From NCBI GenBank assembly GCA_036768485.1, contig JAVLUZ010000154.1, positions 34,875,051 through 34,939,050 on the forward strand: a DNA stretch of 64,000 nucleotides. The letters are read 5' to 3'. The translations under genes and the position numbers were made by a program. Below the pieces are notes generated by a model. That model did not search any database and was not told the DNA's origin. It worked only from the letters and a program-made list of their open reading frames with translations. This document shows positions 55,778 through 64,000 of this stretch, one piece after another. Position 1 is the first letter of the stretch; every line of letters begins with the position of its first letter. The stretch is from Mermis nigrescens (lineage: Eukaryota > Nematoda > Enoplea > Mermithida > Mermithidae).

Positions 55778-56332
55778 GTACGCGTCGCTCTGTCTTTCTA
55801 CTCTACTGTAGTTTTATGACGCGTCCCTATCTGGGCCGCCTGATTATCCGCAGTGATTTCCAGCTACAGCTTCCTTAAGAATTTTCTAAGTTAAAAATCT
55901 GACAAAAGACAATTAATCTAATAGCGAAGTAAGTTCCAAAGTTTTATCAAAAATAATTGGTCAAGCACTACACCACTTCTACGGGATCGCCGTCCAACTC
56001 AGTTGAGTGCTTAAATCATTCCTAATATCCAACATTGTTTCGTTCTGATTTTGGTAGTAATGACTTCTCTGAAAGCCAATCCATTGCGATTTTAAAGTTT
56101 AGAAATAATAGAAGGGCTTATGGTGTACAGTGTTAATTTCAGATTTTACAGAGTCCTTAACACGGAAAAATTGCGCGTAATCAAATCAGACGAGTGACGC
56201 TCTTATCTGCTTTGATTTCGTGTGATCAATCATCTGATTTGACTTAATTCAACTTTTTCTTCTATTTCTTTTTCAACTTTAAAGTGCACACAAAGAGCTC
56301 TGCGAAATTCCTGAGCTTTAAATTTATATTAG

Positions 56333-56438
56333 ATTGGCTTTTCAAGGAATTGACTACCAAGATGAGAATGAAAACAATGCTGGATGTAAGGAATGGCTCC
56401 AGCGCCTGATTGAGTTGGATGGCGATCCCATAGAATTA
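56333..56438 (+). CDS. shep: shep/RBMS exon 6, with a MITE inserted at its donor site
   Basis: After acceptor TATATTAG the frame reads LAFQGIDYQDENENN.. to KEWLQRLIELDGDPIEL. The last part lines up with the DGxPV segment that precedes the tyrosine-rich TYDP..QNG region in family members, and exon 7 continues it in phase 0. The end at 56438 (GAATTA) is inferred: the GT that would follow is now found only after the second TSD copy at 56622-56629, whereas at the first copy GAATTA is followed by GC. The single leading base needs two bases from upstream, not provided by the previous exon as drawn. Confidence 0.65.
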
Positions 56439-56439
56439 G

Positions 56440-56621
56440 CAGGCACGTATCTCTAAGGGGTATTGGGGGGGGGGGTTCGGACCCCTTAAATTCAGAAAAA
56501 TCGGAAAAATAGGACTTTTTAAACGTTATTTTGTGCTATTCTTGGCCTTTTTGGACTTATGTAGTCCACCCCGAAAATTGGTGTTAGTTCCCCTAAAATA
56601 GGACGGTTAGTTACGTGCCAG
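56440..56621 (+). mobile_element. 182-bp hAT-like MITE, family M, inserted at a shep splice donor
   Basis: Ends CAGGCACGTATC and GTTACGTGCCAG. The TSD AGAATTAG is perfect (56432-56439 and 56622-56629). A truncated relative lies at 58341-58443 in the opposite orientation of its interior (GGACCAACACCAATTTT..AACGTTTAAAGTCC). Confidence 0.88.
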
Positions 56622-56629
56622 AGAATTAG

Positions 56630-57487
56630 TGTGGTGTTTGATCGATTGGCCTGTTTCGAACAGAAGTTTAGAACTTGTTGTGCTACATTAAATTCGGACC
56701 ATCATTACAAAGCTATAGTTGAACAACACTGCGGATAGCTACTAGTTGGCCCATCCTGCACATGGGCAGTGTGCGACCAAATTCTGGCGGGAGTCTAGGG
56801 TCCAGCCAATTGAAAAAATTGCGAAAGAAATGATCCAAACCCAGACCCCCGTGCCTATGTGCCTTTCAATTTCTTGCTAGTTATAAAGTCATTAAGGAAT
56901 GGACTTTGTTGTCTAATTGTTTGGGTGGTCGCGCTGATTAATTAACAATTACACGTATAAGAAAAATATAGCCGTTTTTAGCTTTTTCATTTCAATAAAT
57001 AGCTCCCTAACCTGATAAATATATCACATCAACTTAAGGCGAAATGTGTCGATTTGCTTAGAAAAAAACACTCGTTGCCTTAGGAGCGTTTGCTATGCAA
57101 GATTTCATTTATCATGCGTTACGAGCATAGGTGGGCGACACCAAAATCTGGGCGGGGGGTGCAAGATTTTTCAAAGGTCAAAAAATGGCCTTAAAAATGA
57201 AATGGCGAAAAAACACCATTTTTCAATGTTTCTCATCGAGCACTATCCATTGGCATCAAAGAATTGCGAAAAAAACAGAAAAAATTTTAAAATTGAATTC
57301 TGGGGGTATTTTGGTTTCTGGTGGGATATTTTGGTTTCTCGGGGGGAGGGGGTGGGAGTGCATACTCCCAACCCCCCACGCCCACGTGTGATTACGATGC
57401 GTTTACCTAATTACCTGCTTATTTATTAACATTTTATTATATCCTGTTTCCTTTTTGTAAGAAGCTTTACGGTGGTATCTTTTTTAG
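56630..57487 (+). other. Intron remainder with an inverted family A MITE
   Basis: A short element with CACATGGGCAGTG / CCCCCGTGCCTATGTGC ends lies at about 56759-56870. The A copy lies at 57126-57390. Confidence 0.5.
57126..57390 (-). mobile_element. Family A hAT-like MITE (265 bp) in a shep intron
   Basis: Starts CATAGGTGGGCGACACC and ends CCCCACGCCCACGTGTG, the inverse of the copy at 12416. The flanks GTTACGAG and ATTACGAT share TTACGA. Confidence 0.78.
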
Positions 57488-57667
57488 CCTTTTACTGTTT
57501 CGTCTTACGATGCAAGCTTATATCAAAATGGCAACGTACAAGCTTTTTTACCACATCAGTACCAAAATTATATTAGAGGCGCGTTTGGTTCAGGTCAAGT
57601 TTGCTACGTGCCGACCATTGGCCCACCATACACAGCAGCGACCTACTTACCGCTTAGCATACCTCCG
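57488..57667 (+). CDS. shep: shep/RBMS exon 7 (tyrosine/glutamine-rich C-terminal region)
   Basis: 60 codons in phase 0: PFTVSSYDASLYQNGNVQ through QVCYVPTIGPPYTAATYLPL to IPP. SYDASLYQNG aligns with the TYDPTAALQNG-type segment of RBMS/shep proteins, and the Tyr/Pro/Gln bias is normal for this region. The acceptor is CTTTTTTAG|CCTTTT and the donor CCG|GTAATA. Confidence 0.85.
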
Positions 57668-58523
57668 GTAATATATATTAATTTATCATATGGATCCCTA
57701 GAAATCAAAAGGGCACCTTGAACTGGGAAACATTGGAACTGGATTTTTTATTGAGGGCCGGAACCGGAACTTGTAATTTTTGAATTTCGGAATCGGAAAG
57801 GATACTAAAAATTGTTTGTTCTTGTTCTGTTCTTAAGTTTCCAAATTATAATATTTAAAAATTTCAGGGTTAAAAGTAATTATAATACTCACTCGTTATT
57901 GTGTCAGCTACTTTTTGATCCTACAATATAGGGAGCGTCTCCAAGATAGGGGTAACATTAAGTCAGTTGATTTCCTATAACAGAACCCCAAAAATTTCAG
58001 TGGTAGTTATATCACTTGTATTTTATTCCCTGCTAATATTGTACTACAATCGTAACGCAACATTATTAATATCCGTGTTTAGATTGTTTATTAGCTAGTA
58101 CATAATTTTTTATCTTAGATTTCACTGCACCTAGCCGACCTACCTCACAGTGAAATAGAAATTGATAGAAATATGTATTTCATTTCAGTCTTGGACTCTA
58201 TGAAGCTCCATGCCTCGATCAGACACAAAGGTCGCCTTGGTTAGTTTAAAAACTTTGTTTTTGGTTTTGAAATGAATAAAACCTGTTATTTTGGCGTTTT
58301 GACGAGGAAGAAACAATCATATTTAAGTCTTCGATGGTCAGGCACGTAGCTGGCCGTCCTATTTTGGGGGACCAACACCAATTTTTGGGGGAACTAAGCC
58401 CAAAAAGGCCAAAAATAGCACAAAATAACGTTTAAAGTCCTAGAATAATTCAAATCGCGTGAACAGTTTTAATTTAATTTTAATCCACGCGCGTGAAAAT
58501 TACCTGATACCGATTTCTTTCAG
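57668..58523 (+). other. Intron (0.86 kb)
   Basis: Canonical ends. Contains the truncated family M MITE (58341-58443) and a (GGAACC)-like remnant near 57750. Confidence 0.55.
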
Positions 58524-58820
58524 TATATACCCGGAAACCAGCATTTAGTCGGCTATTCGCAGTCGCATGCCGCCGGCGCTTCGGTTCCAGCAGCCGACGG
58601 CGCCGTCAACGCCTTGACGTCGCAATTTGGTCAGTTTTCCTTCGTAACAAGTCCGGCGGCGGCGTCGACCAATATTGCTGCGAATCAGCCGCCCGTCGCC
58701 AACAACTTGTCGTATTTATCAGCCGCGGCGCTTGGCGCTTACCAGGCAGCGGCTGCCGCCGCCGCGGCTCAGTACCAGCCGCAAGCGTCTTATATACCAG
58801 TGCCATATGCCATGGAACAA
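58524..58820 (+). CDS. shep: shep/RBMS exon 8 (alanine-rich C-terminal region)
   Basis: 99 codons in phase 0 from YIPGNQHLVGYSQSHAAG through SQFGQFSFVTSPAAAS to AALGAYQAAAAAAAAQ and IPVPYAMEQ. The acceptor is TTTCTTTCAG|TATATA and the donor CAA|GTTCGT. Much higher GC than its surroundings, as expected for conserved coding DNA. The YIPVPYAMEQ end resembles the YIP.Y.P..MD segment of family members. At least one more exon with the stop codon must follow; none was recognised before the window ends, so this donor or the missing 3' end remains open. Confidence 0.85.
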
Positions 58821-58942
58821 GTTCGTACTACTTCTTTTTAATTCCTTTTTTAATCATGTGGTATAATTAAACGAATAGAACAAAAACATAAAATAGTAAA
58901 TTAAAGAAAGAATAAAGATTAATATTAATGAAATAGCAATTA

Positions 58943-59529
58943 CAGTCGAACTCGGATAATGCACACCTCTTGGACAAAGGTTAGAGTGGGCATTTCGAGT
59001 GCGCATTGATTTATAAGCAACGGCTCTATTAGCAGGTGTGCATTATCCGAGAAAGTGCATTGTCCGTTTTTAAGTCTTTTTAAAAATGCATTACTTAAGG
59101 GGTATTCAGGGAGGCAGAGGGGGGGGGGCGGCCGCCCCCTTCTGTCGTCAAAAATTATTCGGGCGCAATGAAGGATAAGTTAGTATTTTTCGATAATTTT
59201 AGCCATTTTTACCATGATTCTTCAAATGTTCAATGACATTTACTGTTTTTCTTGACGCTCTAAAAACCGTATTCTTACGCCAGAAGAACATTGATATCTC
59301 AAAAAATTTTCCGGTTTTTCGCATTGATTTGTGCATTAATTTTGCATAACTGTTTTCGCATTAGAAATGATTCTGACTTTAAAAAAGACTGCAAAAAAGC
59401 GCTACTTCAAACATAACGGACGAATTTTCCGAACAGTTTCCGTCACTACGAGTATTAGGGAAATTTGGGTTTTCGCCCCTGTCAAAAAATCCTGATTTCG
59501 CCCCTGTTTGCATTGTACGAGTTCGACTG
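58943..59529 (+). mobile_element. Pogo/Tigger-like MITE (587 bp) with a likely internal insertion
   Basis: Ends CAGTCGAACTCGGATAATG and GTACGAGTTCGACTG are inverted repeats of the pogo/Tigger type. TA precedes the left end; the right flank is AA. The middle (about 59106-59510) is G/C-run rich (GGGGGGGGGCGGCCGCCCCC) and looks like a second element. Confidence 0.7.
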
Positions 59530-59678
59530 AACGCAGTTTCAGAAATAAGCGCAGTCGATTGCATAATTTATTAGGAAAAGTTACTCGTATTCAGACGTTT
59601 GACTTACACTTGTTGATTCCAGTACGAAATTCAGTTTTCTCTGCGTCCCTATTTTGTACAAGGTCCTTTGGTTGGTAC

Positions 59679-60071
59679 CATACTTCATTTTTGGAGTAGG
59701 TTGTCCTCCCCCCCCTCAAAAAAGTTTTTTATTCCGCGCCAATATATTTTCACCTCTCAGAATTTGCGATTTTCGAAAAAAATCGTAGAAAACGTCCTGG
59801 GTTAAGCATTCTTAGCGATATTTTTGTCCAAAAGTGCCACTTTTTTCGAAGCATCGCGCTAAATAGCCATTTTTGATTACATTTTGAGGAATTATATTGT
59901 AGTTTTCCTTAATTTCTTTAATCTTATTCGTCTAGGAAGATAGAGCATGGTCAGAAATGCCTAAAAATGATGTTTTTAACGCGTATTCATAGGTTTTGAG
60001 CTTAAAAAGGCACTTATGCAAGGAAGCATTTTTCATTTCACCTCTCTGAATTCTCATGCTGTGCATATGTG
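59679..60071 (+). mobile_element. Family J hAT-like MITE (393 bp)
   Basis: Starts CATACTTCATTTTTGGAG and ends GCTGTGCATATGTG. The TSD GTTGGTAC is perfect (59671-59678 and 60072-60079). Confidence 0.85.
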
Positions 60072-60079
60072 GTTGGTAC

Positions 60080-63000
60080 CTGCATAGAGACTGTGCCCAG
60101 AATTCTTTGTATATTTTGTTCGTACCTATATATTGAATTTTAGCGTGCCTGTGATTGGCCAATTTTAGGGTCTCGTCATGCAATGTGTTATTCATGCGGT
60201 GAATAATTATGATTTATTTGCCATTTTCAAGCAGAGTTTGTGGCCTTTTCAATGATTCATCCCTAGTTCAGAAAATTTAATTAGCGCAAAGCGCCAAAAA
60301 TTCATCATTCGGTCCTTTCTAATCGTCGGAAACACAATTTTGAGGCGTAGTCAGGACAAATGAAACAGAAAATTGCTTACTTTTCAAAACAGCTGGTCAG
60401 AACATCGTTCTTTTCTTTACCAGGAAGTTTAAGTCAAGTTTAGAATTTTAACAAACAAACAGTAACTACGTTAATTTGTGTGAAGTTCTAAAATATTTCG
60501 GCTGATTTAAGCTTTTAAATTCAAATCTGAGCTTTCTAAAGAACGATAGCGCTTTAACCGAAAATTTTGACGTCCCTGACTTTTTTATAACTCTATTTCG
60601 GGTACCTATCGTAAAGGTTGACAGTACAGATAATTTTTTCATTTTTACAAATTGTCTCCCGAAAAAATCTTCGTAAATTTACTTGTTTACAAACGGTCCC
60701 GAAAAATCTTTCTACCTTCGAGAAAAGTCTGCCAAATACAAAGACCATACATTTATTTTGTGGAAAACCAGAGTTTTGCTAACTAATATCTCGTATTATC
60801 GACTAAGTGATTTATTTTTAATTGACTGTTTACCCGATTAGCAAGTTGTCAGTCGGCCCCCTTGGATTTATACTCGTCTTGCCGTTTATACTTTATGTAT
60901 AAACTTTTCTTTTATTTTTATGATTTTGCTTTGCTTCTTATAAGTAGGGGTAATGATAACGTGCTCCAGAATCAGCAGGGACTTGGGAAAGTGGTCTTGT
61001 AGCCAATATGTGTATTATGTTCTCTAATGGAGGCTCAGCTATTTAGAAATATCTGTGGAAAGTCTGGATTTAAAACCGACGAGATGACCTGTGCTGACCG
61101 TTTTTGAAGACTAAAGTCGACTTCTGGAGGGATTAAATACGACCTTAACACTAAAATCCCGTTTTGTAATATTTTTATTAATAATAGTGAAATTCTTAGA
61201 ATCGCAGGTTTTAACGAGACATGGATTTAAAGGTCATAGAGAGATTTTTCACATCTTTGAGCGGGTTTAATCCAAAATATAGGATTTTTCGGCTCATTAT
61301 TTTTCAGAAAAAATTTTAAAAATTTCGTACGCACTATCTTTTTAAGTTTGCATGCTAAGTGCTACAGATTTGTTAGCGCTTCGCGACAAACCTTGTAAAA
61401 TTGTATATTTAGCTACAGACAGACGTGCTGTTAAAATGATCCATAATTAATCTTTTCCATACTGGTTTCAACAGCTTCCTTTCTCTGAAATCTTTAAAGA
61501 TCCTTCCTTATACAAGGCAGCAAAATGCAAATACTTTAAATATATTTAAGGATAATCATGTTGTAGTGGAATTGATGTACGAATAAATAAGTGGAATTTT
61601 TTTCCAAACGTGTACTAAATTCCTCTGAAAATGAAGCGCATTTAGACCGTCTTAAAGTTCTTGCTGAGATCAGCAGAAAGACTTTTCTGAAACGAATATT
61701 TTAGTTTTGGTAAAACGCACTTCTTCGCATTTTTGAAGTCGAAACCGATAACTTTTAGATTTTGCTCGGAATTTTGAGCTTGACTTCTTTTCAAAGCATG
61801 GACTTTATCTCGCCTCAGTTCATTTAATATCTGAATTGCAAAAAATAGTTAGAATGCTTTCATTGAACTCGATGCATATTAAGGTTCATGACAAATTGTC
61901 TAATGGGGATATGTTGGCTCAACCGGTTCAACATTACCAAGATGGTGATCAGTAGAAACTTTCCAATGAATACGTATTGCCTGAAAGAATTAGCGAAAAT
62001 TTTGCATACTTCGCGCATGTAGATGCGTAATTTTGATTTTTGTTGATCGAGGAGAATTATTTATTGAACGACTTGTTGCTCCGCTTCAATTCGGTCTACG
62101 ATTTGTTTTCTGTTTTTTTCTACTTCGTGTACATGTGATGCATAGATGGTTATGAGGCAGTCTGCCTATAAATCTAATTTTGAAACTTAGAACTCAGAAT
62201 TAAAAGCGTAATTTCAAAATTAATATTTTTTTGAAACTTAAAACTCAGAAATATAAATGAAATTAACATTATCATAAATTTCTGCTTAATTCAATATAAA
62301 TTACAGAAAACGAACCATTACATTAGCTCATTGCTTCATTCTAAAGCTATCTATGCGCATTCTAAACCCACCAAACTCTTTTACTTTTTTCACACGCCTT
62401 TTCGAGAGTCATATAAAAAAACTCTAGATTTATCAATCTAAAGTAGCCTGGACCGTTGATTTAAGCGTCAGAATAGCTTATAAATGAACAAATTTCTATT
62501 TTCTATTCTTTTGAATCATTTTTTGAACTAATTTTAGGTTATAGCTTAATTTTTTATTAACTCCATAGATTTCCACTTATGGTAATTAAAAACCGTGAAT
62601 GCAAAGCATGATCAGCCCTTGGTCATGGAATTACCACTTTTTACAATAATCGTATCTCATTTTCGTTGAGTTTTTAACAGCGCAAAAACTGCCTTAATTT
62701 ACCATATAGTGATGATTTCATTAAATTCCAAACCTAACGAATACTGAAATTCTTACCATTTTTGGTTCGTACGTGTCCTCTTGCTTATCATCTATTCATT
62801 TTAAATAGCAGAGACGGAATAGATGGCACGGTTGCGAGATTCCTGTCCGGAATACGGTTTTTATATATGTTGTTTCTTTAAATTATGATTTTGTCGCGTT
62901 TTTCGCATTTTTTATGTGTATAACTTTTCGATGACATTCGTTTTGTAAGATTTATATAATTTCATTGTCTATTTATTGCAAAACTTTGCTTGCGGTTTTT

Positions 63001-63243
63001 AAATCGTTGCTCACGCGCTATGCTAAAAGTTGTGTGTCATTCGTGCAAAGCCTGCGAAACGTGCGTTTTTCCGATTAATATGGAATTACTGCCATTTTAA
63101 CAGAAAACGAAGTTTTCAGCAAGTTACATAAATTGCCAAGTAGTTTTTTTACTGAGTAATTGACAGCTGACTTAATTTTGTTCGCACTTTCTATTTGTCC
63201 TGAATCGATTTCAGTTTTTATATCTAATTGTATTTCTCGAACC
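60080..63243. other. AT-rich stretch, probably intron or intergenic
   Basis: No exon, RNA gene or intact repeat was recognised. B-like debris (ACAAACGGTCCCGAAAAATC) lies at about 60640-60745. Confidence 0.4.
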
Positions 63244-63705
63244 CATACCTGGGCGATGTAGAGGTGGCCGGAGGAGGGTGAAATCTAGGAATGGCCATAC
63301 AGTAAATTGTGGTCATTTTTTATTCAAGGTCTCTCTGTCATGTACAAAGATGGTCACCAAAGGCCAATGTACATTCTGTACATGCAAATTTTAAGGTACG
63401 ATCAGGTACAGTAGCACGGTATGTGCGGTAAATTGGGTTTCTTATCCCGTTTTAGTGTGTCTAGCCAATTAATGGGTTTCTATAGGAATGAAAAATACAA
63501 AAATTCATCAGTAGGGAGCGAAGCGCTGGAAAATTTCGATATTTCTATCGTTTTCAGGTAGATTCGGCCTTTCTTCCGCAGTAAGCTCAAAAATTGTCCT
63601 GCAGCACCATTCGTTTTCTCAAAATCGCCTGACAGTACCTTATTTTGAAAACCTTAGATACAAAGGTAGTCCTAATATCCCCTCTCACCCCCAGGCCCAT
63701 ATGTG
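63244..63705 (+). mobile_element. Family F hAT-like MITE (462 bp)
   Basis: Starts CATACCTGGGCGATGTAG and ends CCCAGGCCCATATGTG. The TSD CTCGAACC is perfect (63236-63243 and 63706-63713). The interior at about 63315-63480 resembles an inverted family B segment. Confidence 0.9.
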
Positions 63706-63791
63706 CTCGAACCGTCCGAATCGAGTTAGAGAGTTTTTGTTCATCTTTTTTACATTTAAAGCGAAAATTTACTTAATAAACAGGATCAGAA

Positions 63792-63905
63792 ATGAGAAAA
63801 GATAAAATTCAAATTGTTCCATTTGAATTGCTAGAAATCATGTCGTACTTGCAAGTTAATCAAGATTCTTATGCCACCCTAGCTTTGGTTCAAAGGACTT
63901 TATAG
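63792..63905 (+). pseudogene. F-box-like fragment (37 codons)
   Basis: A short frame reading VPFELLEIMSYL..DSYATLALVQ resembles the core F-box pattern (PxELLxxIxxxL..LxLVxR), which binds Skp1. It begins with ATG but ends after 37 codons at TAG. It could be a fragment of a multicopy F-box gene or chance similarity. Confidence 0.25.
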
Positions 63906-64000
63906 CTGAGTGAGGCTAAATTATTAGCTCGTTTATCCCAAGCGTACCGTTAGTGTGTGATATAGTACATGCTCCTTAATTCCGCGACTCGTTCGTAGAA

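Noticed and set aside
57046..57429. 127-codon plus-strand ORF in a shep intron
   Set aside because: Most of it is the inverted family A MITE; the same translation could be drawn from the other A copies.
58606..58866. Other-frame ORFs over shep exon 8
   Set aside because: Exon 8 is GC-rich so alternative frames stay open; only the frame with matching splice phases and family-like sequence is kept.

Overview
This window looks like nuclear DNA of an invertebrate animal, probably an ecdysozoan. It is AT-rich, intron-containing and packed with transposons. Two real gene blocks stand out. At the left edge is part of a Polinton/Maverick (adintovirus-like) element, about positions 1 to 11640. At roughly 45.8-58.8 kb are plus-strand exons of an RNA-binding protein of the RBMS / alan shepard family. 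Nearly everything between is repeats.

Polinton block. On the minus strand, from the left edge, run a truncated virion-type gene, an adenain-like protease, a capsid protein, three small conserved virion-type genes and a packaging ATPase. A plus-strand gene at 4036-4554 encodes a clear homologue of the TATA-binding protein (TBP), with both half-repeats and all four DNA-intercalating phenylalanine positions. Then follow a 7+7 array of 21-bp direct repeats around a 12-bp palindrome, a small ORF, a broken retroviral-type integrase, two more small ORFs (one with two CxxC pairs) and a divergent family-B DNA polymerase. The polymerase is broken by frame disruptions, by a 3.75-kb foldback element of ~180-bp satellite units, and by loss of everything after about 11640. 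Nearly every intact transcription unit is preceded by the same TATAAATA-type box, so element-encoded TBP and uniform TATA boxes may form a dedicated transcription system. That is inference, but the two halves are both visible.

Repeat block (11.6-45.8 kb and all introns). Many short non-autonomous elements with 8-bp target-site duplications (TSDs), the hAT signature, lie here. Several are nested up to four deep with TSDs at each level (14935-17491, 20618-22835, 23672-27633). Unrelated families share a GC palindrome close to GGCGCTTCGCGCCG. A decayed but nearly full-length non-LTR retrotransposon (ORF1, endonuclease, RT, RNase H) occupies about 28830-34110 on the minus strand. A mariner-like MITE, tRNA-like SINE heads, a long ATT/ATC/AAT microsatellite and other LINE debris complete the picture. 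No transposase gene for the hAT-like families was recognised.

shep/RBMS block. Eight plus-strand exons are supported by protein similarity and splice signals. RRM1 is split over two exons, RRM2 lies in one, followed by the conserved post-RRM segment and an alanine/glutamine-rich tail. Oddities are a GA-AG intron inside RRM1, a 182-bp MITE inserted exactly at the 5' splice site of exon 6, and two reading-phase conflicts implying unseen exons. The gene probably continues beyond the window.
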